Shown here piece by piece: positions 43,244 through 52,697 of a stretch of 64,000 nucleotides of DNA. This DNA is from Bacteroidales bacterium. Lineage in GTDB: Bacteria > Bacteroidota > Bacteroidia > Bacteroidales > Marinilabiliaceae. The notes below the pieces were generated by a model. It had not been told where the DNA came from and made no database searches. It was given only the letters and a program-made list of their open reading frames with translations. The stretch's first letter is position 1. Every line of letters starts with the position of its first letter. The position numbers were made by a program, and so were the translations under genes. The stretch spans positions 1 through 64,000 of the forward strand of contig JAGCYH010000001.1 in the NCBI GenBank assembly GCA_017960905.1, read 5' to 3'.

Positions 43244-44038
43244 ATGAAGCAATACATCGACCTTATAAAGCATGTGCTCTCCAACGGTGTCAGACGCGAC
43301 GACCGCACAGGTACGGGCACTATCGGCGTGTTCGGCTACCAGATGCGTTTCCCGCTGGCCGAAGGGTTTCCGCTGCTCACTACAAAAAAACTGCACCTCA
43401 AATCGATTATTTACGAATTGTTGTGGTTTATCAAAGGCGATACCAATGTCAAGTACTTGCAGGACAATGGAGTACGCATTTGGAACGAGTGGGCCGATGA
43501 AAATGGCGACCTTGGTCCCGTCTATGGGCATCAGTGGCGCTCTTGGCCCGACTACGACGGCACCACTATCGACCAGCTTGGGCGTGTCATCGACGAGATA
43601 AAACAGAATCCGAACTCGCGCCGACTGATTGTCAGCGCCTGGAATGTGGCCGAAGTGAGCAAGATGGCTTTGCCACCTTGCCATACGATGTTTCAGTTCT
43701 ACGTGGCCGACGGAAAGCTCAGCTGCCAGCTCTACCAGCGCAGCGCCGACATTTTCCTTGGTGTGCCGTTCAACATCGCTTCGTACGCGCTGCTTACTAT
43801 GATGATTGCACAAGTGTGCGGCCTTGGCGTTGGCGACTTCGTGCACACGCTTGGCGACGCGCACATCTACGTCAACCACCTCGACCAGGTGCGCGAGCAA
43901 ATAACTCGCCAGCCTTATCCGCTTCCGCAAATGCGTATCAATAAGGAAGTTACCGATATTAATAATTTCAAATACGAAGATTTCACTCTCGAGAATTATA
44001 AATCGCACCCGCATATCAAAGGCGTGGTGGCAGTATGA
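43244..44038 (+). CDS. thyA: Thymidylate synthase ThyA
   Basis: The 264-residue protein has the length of E. coli ThyA. The N terminus [26 protein letters not shown] is standard. The catalytic Cys is in [15 protein letters not shown] (about residue 146), with [21 protein letters not shown] and [14 protein letters not shown] as further signatures. It converts dUMP to dTMP using methylene-THF. The ATG at 43244 is selected over an upstream start in the promoter. Its stop overlaps the folA start (ATGA), coupling the dTMP and dihydrofolate-recycling steps. Confidence 0.97.
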   Translation: MKQYIDLIKHVLSNGVRRDDRTGTGTIGVFGYQMRFPLAEGFPLLTTKKLHLKSIIYELLWFIKGDTNVKYLQDNGVRIWNEWADENGDLGPVYGHQWRSWPDYDGTTIDQLGRVIDEIKQNPNSRRLIVSAWNVAEVSKMALPPCHTMFQFYVADGKLSCQLYQRSADIFLGVPFNIASYALLTMMIAQVCGLGVGDFVHTLGDAHIYVNHLDQVREQITRQPYPLPQMRINKEVTDINNFKYEDFTLENYKSHPHIKGVVAV

Positions 44039-44550
44039 CGATTATGGCAAAGAACATTTCAATAATAGTGGCTGTCGACAGCAATATGGCAATTGGCCGC
44101 GCAGGCGACCAATTGGCGTACATATCCGATGATTTGAAGCATTTCAAGGCGCTCACCTCGGGGCATACCGTGGTCATGGGGCGCAAGACGAGCGACGCGC
44201 TGCCCAAAGGCGTGCTGCCCAACCGACGCAACATAATTGTTACGCGCTCCAATACGTTTCAGCGCGAAGGCGCTGAAACCGTTCACTCGGTCGATGAGGC
44301 GCTGGCTCTCATCGCCGATGGCGATGAGGTATTCATTATGGGTGGCGGCGAGATTTACCGACAGTTTATGCCGGTTGCTAATACGCTGTATATCACCGAG
44401 ATAGATTATAAGTTCAACGATGTCGACACGTTCTTCCCGCGCATCGATGAGGCGGAGTGGCAAGTGGCCGAGCACTCTGAGTGGCAGTGCGACCCGAAGA
44501 CGAGCCTCACGTACCGCTTCATCACCTATAAGCGCGCGAACGTCATTTAA
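44035..44550 (+). CDS. folA: Dihydrofolate reductase
   Basis: The 171-residue protein has the DHFR pattern: [33 protein letters not shown] at the N terminus (the active-site Asp follows the Met20-type loop), [15 protein letters not shown], and [15 protein letters not shown] for NADPH. It regenerates THF from the dihydrofolate made by ThyA. It starts at the overlapping ATGA, though an ATG nine bases later (MAKNISII) is also possible. It is convergent with the next gene, overlapping by eight bases. Confidence 0.95.
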   Translation: MTIMAKNISIIVAVDSNMAIGRAGDQLAYISDDLKHFKALTSGHTVVMGRKTSDALPKGVLPNRRNIIVTRSNTFQREGAETVHSVDEALALIADGDEVFIMGGGEIYRQFMPVANTLYITEIDYKFNDVDTFFPRIDEAEWQVAEHSEWQCDPKTSLTYRFITYKRANVI

Positions 44551-45286
44551 GCAGCCAGATGCCGAACTGAACAAGCGTAACTAACAGCAGCACAAACGAT
44601 AACATAATTATCCGACTGCCATGCCGGCGTGTCGATTCGGTGTATGTCGGCACTTTCTGACCGTTGGGCAGAATCTTAGTTACTTTGCAGCTTTTGCCGA
44701 GCGCTATTGCGCAAATCATACACATAAATGCGCCTATGGTGTAAAGAGGCGTTATTTCTATTTTGCTGAAAATCAACATCAAAGCGAGAATGTTCAATGC
44801 AAAGCCCAAAAGCGAAAGCGCATATCCGCTTACCACGATACCGCTGTTGGAGCGCATCTCAGAGAGTTTTGCAATCTGTTCGTCTTTGTAACGTTTTAAT
44901 TCTTCGTCTGATATCTCAACGTTCTGTTTCCGAAGCAGCGCTATGGCAAGCTGGTAATCTATTGAATCCCAGTCGTATGGCTGCTGGACAACCTCTATGA
45001 GTTCTTCTTTGCTGAACGCAAAGAATGGGTGATTTTCGTCGATGCTGTTCATATCGAGCTCGCCTTCAGCCTGTTTTATAAGCGTCTCGGCCTTTTCGAA
45101 GTCGGTGCGCGCTATTTTGAGGTAATAATCTATAGTTGCCGCACTGCCCATAATTCCGCCTTCGGTAGGCGCGCCGTAGTCGATGTCGTACTCTATGTCG
45201 TTGTCGTCCAATATTTTGGCGAGATAATCTATCTGTTCCTTTTCGCTCGAAACGCGAAATGTCTCAAACTGTTCGTTCGTTGGCAT
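44543..45286 (-). CDS. Membrane protein of unknown function
   Basis: The 247-residue protein has a soluble N-terminal part of about 140 residues, whose start (ILDDNDIEYDIDYGAPTEGG) and YYLKIARTDFEKAETLI resemble DUF2007-type signal-transducing domains. Three hydrophobic segments follow near residues 152-171, 178-197 and 229-245 (the last ending the protein as [13 protein letters not shown]). A cytoplasmic sensing domain and membrane anchor are plausible, but no function is known. Its 3' end overlaps the folA 3' end. Confidence 0.75.
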   Translation of the reverse strand: MPTNEQFETFRVSSEKEQIDYLAKILDDNDIEYDIDYGAPTEGGIMGSAATIDYYLKIARTDFEKAETLIKQAEGELDMNSIDENHPFFAFSKEELIEVVQQPYDWDSIDYQLAIALLRKQNVEISDEELKRYKDEQIAKLSEMRSNSGIVVSGYALSLLGFALNILALMLIFSKIEITPLYTIGAFMCMICAIALGKSCKVTKILPNGQKVPTYTESTRRHGSRIIMLSFVLLLVTLVQFGIWLLK

Positions 45287-45357
45287 AACTGAAATTTTTT
45301 TTTTCGCAAATGTAAGACTTTGCAGTTATTTTTCGCAAAAATGGCAATAATTTCTAT

Positions 45358-47064
45358 CTAAAAGCAAAAATCGGCTAAATCGCCATTGCCAAGCATGACG
45401 CTGATAGTGTCGGGACTGATGAGCAGTGTGTCGTCGATGCAGAAGCGCTTGTCGACAACGCCGGCACCGAGGTCGGCCATGTCGAGCAGCGAATGGAACA
45501 CCACGTGCGACGAAATGTGCTTATCCTTATTGCCAACTATGTTGGCAATTTTTTCAGGATAAGCCTTTGCGTAATCATCTGAATATGAAACGATAAATGG
45601 TATGCGGAATTCGTACGGCGTAGGAAAGTTCGAGCCGTGAACCATCAGTTTGCGCTCGTCGTCGAACAGATTCTCGCCGTGGTCCGACAGATAAAGCATT
45701 GCCCATATACCGCCCTGATTATCAAGAGTTTTTATCAGTTCGGAAATGATGTAGTCGTTGTACAGAATGGCGTTGTCGTAGGCGTTTATCATCTCGTCGC
45801 GAATCGATTCTGACAGCATCTGATAGTCGAACGAATCGTCGAGGGCGGGCGTAAAACGCTCATACTCTTTCGGATAGCGAAGATTGTATTTCAAGTGGTT
45901 GCCCATCAGGTGAACCACGATGAACTTTTTCGTGTGCGCGCTGTCGGCCACGACAGCCGCAAACGGCTGAAGCAGAAGGCCGTCGAAGTTTTCGCTGCTG
46001 TCGAAGTCCTTGCGGGTCGAAAATACTTTGTCGCACTGTGTCAGAATGCGCTGAACTTCAGCGAATTGGTTTTGCGCCGTCAGCCACGACAGACTGAAAC
46101 CTGCTTCGGCAAATGCCTCTGGCAGAGTCTTTTCGGTGTTTATGCGGTCGAAATTATCGACCGCAAAACGCGACAGAATCATCGGCACAGAGTTGCCTGT
46201 CAGATTGGCTTGCGAAATGCTGTTGCTGTACGATACTAAATTGCTGATTCTGACCATGTTAGGCGTCGTGTTGCGCTCGTACCCGTTGATGCCGAAGTTG
46301 TACCATCGCGCCGTTTCGCCTATAACGAGAACGTAAGTCTCTGGTATTGAGTCGGTTTTGGCATTAATGCCAAAACTGAAATCTTTCAGTTTCTCGATGC
46401 TCTCGCTCAGCTCGCGCTGCTGCTCAACGAGCTTACCAGCAGACAGATAGACATCGAAAGGGAAAATCTTGTAGAACTTGCTGAACATCTTGTCGAGTGC
46501 GTCGGTAAACACTTCGCTTACAGTCATTTGGCTGTTTATCTGCCTCGACATCCGATAAAAGTAACCCAATCCGACGGCAATCATTATGGGCAAAGCCCAT
46601 AATGTCAGTTTGCGCAACCGGCCCGGAACAATATATGTGTTGCGTACCGCCTTGATAGTCAGCGCAAAATATGCAACCCAAACACCCACAACGACTATTG
46701 CGAACGGAAGAAACGACGTTATAAACTCGCGCGCCTCGTCGGTGTTTGTTTCGAAAATGGTGCGTAGAAACATCGACCGTGTTGTGGCGCCGTAGAAGAA
46801 CAGACTTGCAATCTCAATTGGCGCAACTAACAGACTTACAATGCCTTCGACGATGAAATATGTTTTTGCCTTCAGAAAAAGCAGCGGCACGATGAATCCG
46901 ACGAGCGATACAGCTGCATAGCCGATTTTTTTGCCTGCCGAAAATTGTAATTCGGGGCATACTGCCAATGCGTAAATATTTGGCAATAAGAGTATTATGA
47001 ATAGAAACGCATATAATGCGTTTCGCAGTATTTTGCTATGGTTGTCGGGTGTCGGCGTTTTCAT
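45358..47064 (-). CDS. Phosphoethanolamine transferase (EptA-like, sulfatase fold)
   Basis: The 568-residue protein has about five N-terminal transmembrane helices (to residue about 185) and a periplasmic sulfatase-type domain. The metal ligand Glu is in VIGETARWYNFGINGYERNT, the catalytic Thr in QANLTGNSVPMIL, and later HLMGNHLKY and YLSDHGENLFDD supply His/Asp. Such enzymes transfer phosphoethanolamine to lipid A or other surface glycans. In this position it may alter cationic peptide resistance; that is inference. It is one base downstream of folK on the same strand. Confidence 0.9.
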   Translation of the reverse strand: MKTPTPDNHSKILRNALYAFLFIILLLPNIYALAVCPELQFSAGKKIGYAAVSLVGFIVPLLFLKAKTYFIVEGIVSLLVAPIEIASLFFYGATTRSMFLRTIFETNTDEAREFITSFLPFAIVVVGVWVAYFALTIKAVRNTYIVPGRLRKLTLWALPIMIAVGLGYFYRMSRQINSQMTVSEVFTDALDKMFSKFYKIFPFDVYLSAGKLVEQQRELSESIEKLKDFSFGINAKTDSIPETYVLVIGETARWYNFGINGYERNTTPNMVRISNLVSYSNSISQANLTGNSVPMILSRFAVDNFDRINTEKTLPEAFAEAGFSLSWLTAQNQFAEVQRILTQCDKVFSTRKDFDSSENFDGLLLQPFAAVVADSAHTKKFIVVHLMGNHLKYNLRYPKEYERFTPALDDSFDYQMLSESIRDEMINAYDNAILYNDYIISELIKTLDNQGGIWAMLYLSDHGENLFDDERKLMVHGSNFPTPYEFRIPFIVSYSDDYAKAYPEKIANIVGNKDKHISSHVVFHSLLDMADLGAGVVDKRFCIDDTLLISPDTISVMLGNGDLADFCF

Positions 47065-47065
47065 T

Positions 47066-47551
47066 TTATGAGCATTTTTCTACAAAACCTTTGTCGTCGC
47101 ACTCGCAAAGTAGCTGCAGCACAGTCTTTTGTAATTTCGGATGCACGTATTCCGACCAGTATTCGCAAAGCGGCAACAAAGTGAAACGACGTTTGTGAAG
47201 CATCGGATGCGGAATGGTAAGTCGTTCAGACTCAATGATTTTGCTGTCGCAAAATAGGATGTCGATGTCGATGGTTCGCGAGGTGTAATGTCCGCCGACC
47301 GATTTCGATGTGCGGCCCAAGCTGCGTTCTATCTGTTGCAGTGCCTCGAGCATTGCGAGAGGCTCTGCATCGCTCTCTATTTCAACTACTTGATTGTAGA
47401 ATAAATCGTCGGACTCGAAACCCCAGGCCTCACTGCGGTATAGTGATGATTTGCGCGTAATACGCGCAAAATCAGCGAGTTGACGCTCTGCTTCCGCAAA
47501 CGTCTCAACCACGTTGCCCTTATTACCACCGAAAAGTAGAATGTAACGCAT
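47066..47551 (-). CDS. folK: 6-hydroxymethyl-7,8-dihydropterin pyrophosphokinase
   Basis: The 161-residue HPPK has FGGNKGN at the N terminus (residues about 7-13), YNQVVEIESDAEPLAMLEAL, and the catalytic RTIDIDILFCDSKI (Asp pair) and LTIPHPMLHKRRFTLLPLCE. It pyrophosphorylates the pterin for folate synthesis. thyA-folA are about 3 kb away on the other strand, so folate genes cluster loosely here. It is one base upstream of the phosphoethanolamine transferase and three bases downstream of the kinase-like gene. Confidence 0.93.
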   Translation of the reverse strand: MRYILLFGGNKGNVVETFAEAERQLADFARITRKSSLYRSEAWGFESDDLFYNQVVEIESDAEPLAMLEALQQIERSLGRTSKSVGGHYTSRTIDIDILFCDSKIIESERLTIPHPMLHKRRFTLLPLCEYWSEYVHPKLQKTVLQLLCECDDKGFVEKCS

Positions 47552-47554
47552 TGA

Positions 47555-48175
47555 TTAACTGCATTTTTCGGCCTTAATTCTGATGTAGTTCTCAATAATG
47601 TCGGCGCATTGTTCGAGCGACAGATACGATGAGTTGAGGCAAAGATGGTACGAGTCTGACGCGCCCCAAGTCTTGTTAGTGAAGAAGTTATAGAATCCGG
47701 CGCGTTTCTGCTCATCGTTGGCGATGCGTTTCTTGGCATCGGCTGCGCTGAGGTTGAAGTATTCGGCGGCGCGTTTGATGCGGTCTTCGATATTTGCGGT
47801 GATGAATACGTCGGTGCGGTTCGGGAAGTCGCGCAGAACGTAGTCGGAGCAACGTCCCACGAAGACGGCGCCACCTTCGGTGGCGGCCTTGCGTATTGTG
47901 TCGGACTGGAATTTGAAGAGCGACTCCGACGAGAGGAAGTTGCCTGCCGTGCCAAAAGCCGACGAGAAGACGGTTGTAATGCCGTTCATGAAGTTGTTTT
48001 TCTCATCGGCCTTCTCGAAAAATTCGTCCTTGATGCCGCTCTCACGCGCGGCGCGGGCCAATATCTCACGGTCGTAGAACGCCAAGCCCATGCGCTCGGC
48101 AAGTATCTTGCCTATCAGACGTCCGCCGCTGCCCACCTGACGGCCTATGGTTACTATTACATTGTTGCAGTCCAT
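47555..48175 (-). CDS. Cytidylate kinase-like protein
   Basis: The 206-residue protein has the P-loop IGRQVGSGGRLIGKILAERMGLAFYDREIL (about residues 10-40). This is the pattern of Bacteroidetes and Firmicutes cytidylate-kinase-like proteins, rather than canonical Cmk. It also has the lid region DVFITANIEDRIKRAAEYF, followed by KKRIANDEQKRAGFYNFF. It may phosphorylate a nucleotide or be a nucleotide-binding regulator. It sits between the MATE exporter and folK in a tight gene string. Confidence 0.82.
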   Translation of the reverse strand: MDCNNVIVTIGRQVGSGGRLIGKILAERMGLAFYDREILARAARESGIKDEFFEKADEKNNFMNGITTVFSSAFGTAGNFLSSESLFKFQSDTIRKAATEGGAVFVGRCSDYVLRDFPNRTDVFITANIEDRIKRAAEYFNLSAADAKKRIANDEQKRAGFYNFFTNKTWGASDSYHLCLNSSYLSLEQCADIIENYIRIKAEKCS

Positions 48176-48180
48176 GGCAT

Positions 48181-49536
48181 TTATTCTTTTTGTCTGAATT
48201 TACGTATTAATCTAACTATCAGTATTATAGATAGTGTGAACGATGTCAGGTCGGCCATCGGCATACTGCACCAGACACCATCGGTTCCGAAATATCGTGG
48301 CAAGATAACAAGAAATGGGATAAGAAACAACAGTTGGCGGGTGAGAGAAATCAGAATTGATTTCTTCGCCATGCCAAACGAAGTAAACAGACCTATTGTA
48401 ACTACCTGAAAACCAATGCACGGCGCCACTGCCGCCATTATTTGCAAAGCATGGCTCGTTATGCGTATCAGCTCCGGGTCGGTGGTGAACCACGAGACGA
48501 TGAACTCGGGCAGAAACTCACACGAGAGCAGGCAGACCGTCATGACCAGAACGGCGCACGTGACGGTTATCTTAAACGCTTTGAATGAGCGGTTTACCTG
48601 TCCTGCGCCATAGTTGTAGCCGCAAATGGGCTGCATGCCTTGGTTCAATCCGCCTACAACCATGAAAAACACGAAGATAACGCGGTTGGCAATGCCGTAG
48701 GCGCCTACGTACATGTCGCCGCCGTAGTCCTTGAGACCGTTGTTGATGAGCAGTACGACGACGCAGGCGCAAAAATTGGTCAGAAACGGCGCACAACCGA
48801 TGCTCAGTATACTGAATGCTATTTTCTTCTGAAACACAAACACTTGGCGTTTGAATTTCAGAAATGTGTCTTTGCGTGTGAAGTGGACAACTATCATGCA
48901 GAACGCAACAAACTGCGAGCACAGAGTGCCAATGGCGGCGCCCGCAATGCCAAGTTCGGCTACGAAGATGAATAAGTAGTTGAAAATCACGTTGATGCCG
49001 ACCGCTGTCAGCGTAGCTGCCATCGCCCGTTTCGGATAACCCGACGAGCGTACTACGTCGTTGAGGCCTAAATACAAGTGAGTGAGTACGTTACCCCAAA
49101 GCAACACCGACATATATTCGCGTGCGAATGGAAGCGTGTTTTCGCTTGCGCCGAAAAACATCAATATGGGGTCGAGGAAAATAAGCGCCAGCGCCATAAA
49201 GATAGAACCTATCAATACGTTGAGTATCACAACGTTGCCCATGGCTTTTTCGGCACTTTCTATGTCGCGCTGTCCCATTTTTACCGAGATTACCGAACTT
49301 GCGCCAATGCCAACCATCGCGCCGAAGGCGGCGCTCAGATTCATGAGCGGGAATGTGGTGGCCAAGCCTGCTATGGCCAACGGTCCGCAATTCGGGCCGT
49401 TGCCTATGAAAATGCTGTCGACCATGTTGTAAAGCGACGATGCGGTCATCGCTATAATGGCGGGCGTGGCGAAACGCAAAAGCAATTTGCTTATCGGTTC
49501 GGTGCCCAACGCCAACTGTCTGCTGTTGTTCTCCAT
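48181..49536 (-). CDS. MATE-family efflux transporter
   Basis: The 451-residue protein has about twelve hydrophobic helices, with the two MATE repeats visible in the pattern ATPAIIAMTASSLYNMVDSIFIGN near the N terminus and MQPICGYNYGAGQVN near the middle. It is an antiporter for cationic drugs or metabolites using Na+ or H+. The substrate is unknown. It is five bases upstream of the kinase-like gene and five bases downstream of the small membrane protein gene. Confidence 0.93.
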   Translation of the reverse strand: MENNSRQLALGTEPISKLLLRFATPAIIAMTASSLYNMVDSIFIGNGPNCGPLAIAGLATTFPLMNLSAAFGAMVGIGASSVISVKMGQRDIESAEKAMGNVVILNVLIGSIFMALALIFLDPILMFFGASENTLPFAREYMSVLLWGNVLTHLYLGLNDVVRSSGYPKRAMAATLTAVGINVIFNYLFIFVAELGIAGAAIGTLCSQFVAFCMIVVHFTRKDTFLKFKRQVFVFQKKIAFSILSIGCAPFLTNFCACVVVLLINNGLKDYGGDMYVGAYGIANRVIFVFFMVVGGLNQGMQPICGYNYGAGQVNRSFKAFKITVTCAVLVMTVCLLSCEFLPEFIVSWFTTDPELIRITSHALQIMAAVAPCIGFQVVTIGLFTSFGMAKKSILISLTRQLLFLIPFLVILPRYFGTDGVWCSMPMADLTSFTLSIILIVRLIRKFRQKE

Positions 49537-49541
49537 GTTGT

Positions 49542-49988
49542 CTATTCTTTTGCAGCCTTTGCGGCTCTGTTTTCGGCGCGTACGCGCCGAAAATCGTCAA
49601 CTATCATCAATGCCTCGTCGCGTATGGCGAGGGGTACTTCTATCTGTCTGAGTTGCAGGCTTTTGAGCCAACCACTCACTTCGTGCATTTGCAGTGTCAG
49701 AAGCACTTCGCGAAACTCGTCGATTTGCTCTGGCGTGTAAGCGCCGGGCTCGATGCCGCGGTAGGCGTCGAGCTCCTCGTCGCTATAGTAAATAATCTCG
49801 TCGCTCATGGCAAGGAGGGTCTCGGCTTCGCACACTTCGTGCGCGCCGCAGCACTCAATGTTTTTGTTCACTACGGGCTGTTCTTCTTCCGGCTCGAACG
49901 CACGGTTGCGCCTATGATTCACTATAATGAAAATCAGAAGCCCCAATGCCACTAATCCGATGATTATCAGTAAAATATCAGATGTCAT
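49542..49988 (-). CDS. Small membrane protein, unknown function
   Basis: The 148-residue protein from ATG 49988 has one N-terminal transmembrane helix (ILLIIIGLVALGLLIFIIVN) followed by a soluble domain with an ECCGAHEVCE segment, whose Cys residues could hold a metal. The rest is helical and charged. I recall a similar small gene beside MATE genes in other Bacteroidetes, but cannot name a function. It is first in the minus-strand string 49988 to 45358. Confidence 0.75.
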   Translation of the reverse strand: MTSDILLIIIGLVALGLLIFIIVNHRRNRAFEPEEEQPVVNKNIECCGAHEVCEAETLLAMSDEIIYYSDEELDAYRGIEPGAYTPEQIDEFREVLLTLQMHEVSGWLKSLQLRQIEVPLAIRDEALMIVDDFRRVRAENRAAKAAKE

Positions 49989-50071
49989 CTGTCTTGCTTT
50001 TTCCGAGTGCAAAATTAGCAAGTATCATTAAGAATTAAAAATAGGAATGGGCAGAGATGCTGCAAAATAAT

Positions 50072-50109
50072 AAAAAGCAAAGCCACAATTTATTGTGGCT
50101 TTGCTTTTT
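50072..50109 (-). terminator. Terminator after argB
   Basis: A perfect 17-pair stem (AAAAAGCAAAGCCACAA with its complement around a TTTA loop) ends in T runs on either strand. It lies 20 bp beyond the argB stop. Confidence 0.9.
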
Positions 50110-50128
50110 ATGTATCCATTTTTACTTT

Positions 50129-50902
50129 CTATTTGAGTATCAGTCGTGTGCCGCCGCCTTTTTTCAGTCCGGCGGTGTTTGTGATGAAGACGCTCGCAAC
50201 GCCCAGACGCAGAGCGTCGAAACCGTTGTCGAGCTTGGGTATCATGCCTTCGTTTATCACGCCCGACTCCTGATATTCTTTGAATTCGTCGTACGTAAGT
50301 GTCGGAATCACAGTCGATTCGTCATTGGGGTTGAGCATCACACCGGGTTTCTCGAAGCAATAGATGAGCGTAACATTGCAGTCGTGAACGAGCGCACGCG
50401 CGAGTTCCGACGCTATCGTGTCGGCGTTGGTGTTGAGCAGCAAGCCGTTGCCGTCGTGCGTGATGGGCGACACAACGGGCACTGCACCTTGCTCAATGAG
50501 CGAGTAGAGCACGTCGGTCTGCACCGAGGCTACATCGCCTACGAAGCCGTAGTCGATATCCTTCACGGGGCGTTTAACTGAGCGGATAATATTGAGGTCG
50601 GCGCCGGTGAAACCGAGCGCATTGACGCTTCGCTTTTGCAATTGTGCCACAATGTTTTTGTTGACCAAACCGGCGTAAACCATCGTAACTACCTCTATAG
50701 TAGCTTCGTCGGTGATGCGGCGGCCGTCGACTTTCTTTATCTCGACACCCAGACGGTTGAGCATCTTATCGGCGGCGCGACCGCCGCCGTGCACGAGAAT
50801 TTTGTTGCCGGCTATCGACGCGAAGTCGTCGAGCAGCGTGTTGAGCGTATCTTTATCCTCAACCACGCCGCCACCTACTTTGACTATTTTTACGTTGTTC
50901 AT
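50129..50902 (-). CDS. argB: Acetylglutamate kinase (or N-succinylglutamate kinase)
   Basis: The 257-residue amino-acid kinase has the N-terminal VKIVKVGGGVVED, the substrate segment LVHGGGRAADKML (about residues 40-52), VDGRRITDEATIEVV and the GDVASVQTDVLYSLIEQGAVPVVSPI/NTNADTIASELARAL block, as in ArgB. It phosphorylates acylglutamate in arginine synthesis. With the ArgF'-type enzyme next to it, its substrate may be N-succinylglutamate. It ends the proC-argF'-argB string. Confidence 0.93.
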   Translation of the reverse strand: MNNVKIVKVGGGVVEDKDTLNTLLDDFASIAGNKILVHGGGRAADKMLNRLGVEIKKVDGRRITDEATIEVVTMVYAGLVNKNIVAQLQKRSVNALGFTGADLNIIRSVKRPVKDIDYGFVGDVASVQTDVLYSLIEQGAVPVVSPITHDGNGLLLNTNADTIASELARALVHDCNVTLIYCFEKPGVMLNPNDESTVIPTLTYDEFKEYQESGVINEGMIPKLDNGFDALRLGVASVFITNTAGLKKGGGTRLILK

Positions 50903-50929
50903 TGTTTGTTTTTTTTAATGTGTTAAAAA

Positions 50930-51892
50930 TCAGAGACTTTCGAGCATTCTCTTTATTACCACTTGTGCCGAAACCACACGGTTTGCCGCTTCGGGAATCA
51001 CAATGCTGTTGGCGCTGTCGATAACCTCGTCAGTAACAATCATATTGCGGCGCACTGGCAGGCAGTGCATGAATTTCGCGTCGTTGGTCCAGCTCATGTG
51101 CTCTGCGTCGACGGTCCACTTCATGAAACGCGGGTCGTGGCAGTCGCCAAGTATCTGTCCGTACTGCTCGTACGACGACCAGTTTTTTGCATAAATGAAG
51201 TCGGCACCTTCGAAAGCTTTCTTCTGATCGCGCTCAAGATGAGCGCCTTGCATGAACTCAGGTGCGAGGTCGTAGCCTTCGGGGCATGTTATGGTGAAAT
51301 CGACATCGGCCGCCTTCATCCACTCTGCAAACGAGTTGGGCACTGCCTGTGGCAGTGCGCGGGGATGCGGTGCCCACGTAAGAACCACTTTTGGGCGTTT
51401 CACTTTTTTGTATTCCTCAATGGTTATCAGGTCAGCAAACGCCTGACATGGGTGGCGTGTGGCCGACTCGAGGCTTATTACAGGGCGCCCCGAATACTGA
51501 ATGAACTGATTTATAATAGTTTCCTTGTACTCTGCGTCGCGATCTTCGAACTTCGCGAACGAACGCACGCCGATAATGTCGCAATAGCTGCCAATGACTG
51601 GTATCGCTTCGCGCAGATGCTCGGTCTTGTCGCTGTCCATCACAACGCCCATCTCGGTTTCGAGTTTCCAGCTGTCGCTGCCGATGTTGAGCACTATGGT
51701 GTTCATTCCCAGATTCATAGCGGCCTTCTGCGTACTCAATCGAGTACGCAGACTCGAGTTGAAGAATATTATTATTATCGTCTTGTTGTGGCCGAGGTTC
51801 TGCCACGCAAAGGGTGTTTTCTTTACTTCGGCAGCCTCTTTGAGGGCTGCGTCTAAGTCGCCTATGTCGCCGACGGTCAGAAATCTTTTCAT
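50930..51892 (-). CDS. argF': N-succinylornithine (or N-acetylornithine) transcarbamylase
   Basis: The 320-residue protein has the ArgF' pattern: the carbamoyl-phosphate motif FFNSSLRTRLST (about residues 43-54), WKLETE, SLESATRHPCQAFADLITIEEYKK, LTWAPHPRALPQAVPNSFAEW and FMHCLPVRRNMIVTDEVIDS. This is the Bacteroidetes acylornithine-specific group rather than ordinary ornithine transcarbamylase. By eye alignment, position 90, which is Pro in the B. fragilis enzyme and Glu in the Xanthomonas N-acetyl enzyme, is Thr here (in SDKTEHLREA). The specificity is therefore open. It sits between proC and argB. Confidence 0.9.
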   Translation of the reverse strand: MKRFLTVGDIGDLDAALKEAAEVKKTPFAWQNLGHNKTIIIIFFNSSLRTRLSTQKAAMNLGMNTIVLNIGSDSWKLETEMGVVMDSDKTEHLREAIPVIGSYCDIIGVRSFAKFEDRDAEYKETIINQFIQYSGRPVISLESATRHPCQAFADLITIEEYKKVKRPKVVLTWAPHPRALPQAVPNSFAEWMKAADVDFTITCPEGYDLAPEFMQGAHLERDQKKAFEGADFIYAKNWSSYEQYGQILGDCHDPRFMKWTVDAEHMSWTNDAKFMHCLPVRRNMIVTDEVIDSANSIVIPEAANRVVSAQVVIKRMLESL

Positions 51893-51917
51893 CTTTTATG
51901 TTGTAAAATATTGATTA

Positions 51918-52697
51918 CTATTTTATCAGGCTGGCTTTCAGACCTTTAATAACTGAGTTTGTAAAGCCGCAAGCCTCCATCTCGTTCAATCCTTTTATGG
52001 TGATGCCACCCGGCGTAGTTACTTTGTCTATCTCTACTTCGGGGTGAGAGTTGTGCGCTTCGATGAGGTCGATGGCACCGCGAAGTGTCTGAAGCACAAC
52101 TTGTTTGGCCACTTCGGGATAGATGCCCATCTCGACGCCACCTTCGGTGGCTGCGCGTATGTAGCGGAAGGCGTAGGCTATGCCGCACGACGAGAGCGCC
52201 ATGAAGGCGTTCATCTGGCTTTCTTGTACCAAAACGGCTTTGCCTAACTCATTGAAAATGCCTACGATAGTCTCTTCTTGCTCTTTTGTGGCATTGAGCG
52301 ATGCGATGGTCGAAAGGCTCTGAAGAACCTCTATCGCCGTGTTGGGTATCATGCGGAACATGGTTGCTTGCGGATTGAACAGCTCAGTGAGCTTCGCGAA
52401 CGGCACTCCCGCTGCTATCGACATGAGTATCTGACGTTTATAGTCGATTTTCGGTGCTACTTCGCGAGCCACAGTCTCCACTAACCATGGTTTCACGGCA
52501 ATAAGCACAATATCAGCTTTGCCGATATTCTCGGTGTTCGATGTCGAAACGTTTATCCGGTTGCTGAACGCTTTCAGCGCGTCGAGGTTGGCCTGACACA
52601 CGTCGCTTACGTAAATATCCTGAATCTTAGTTCCTTGCGACAATCCTCGGGCTATCGCTCCGCCCATGTTGCCGCCGCCTATTATCGCTATTTTCAT
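51918..52697 (-). CDS. proC: Pyrroline-5-carboxylate reductase
   Basis: The 259-residue protein has the N-terminal Rossmann motif IAIIGGGNMGGAIARGL, VLIAVKPWLVE in the nucleotide domain, FRMIPNTAIEVLQSL, and the C-terminal dimerisation TTPGGITIKGLNEMEACGF, the ProC signature. It makes proline from pyrroline-5-carboxylate. It is the first of proC-argF'-argB on the minus strand, 25 nt before argF'. A CAAATATA on the plus strand (TATATTTG on the minus) at 52724-52731 is a -7 element. Confidence 0.95.
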   Translation of the reverse strand: MKIAIIGGGNMGGAIARGLSQGTKIQDIYVSDVCQANLDALKAFSNRINVSTSNTENIGKADIVLIAVKPWLVETVAREVAPKIDYKRQILMSIAAGVPFAKLTELFNPQATMFRMIPNTAIEVLQSLSTIASLNATKEQEETIVGIFNELGKAVLVQESQMNAFMALSSCGIAYAFRYIRAATEGGVEMGIYPEVAKQVVLQTLRGAIDLIEAHNSHPEVEIDKVTTPGGITIKGLNEMEACGFTNSVIKGLKASLIK

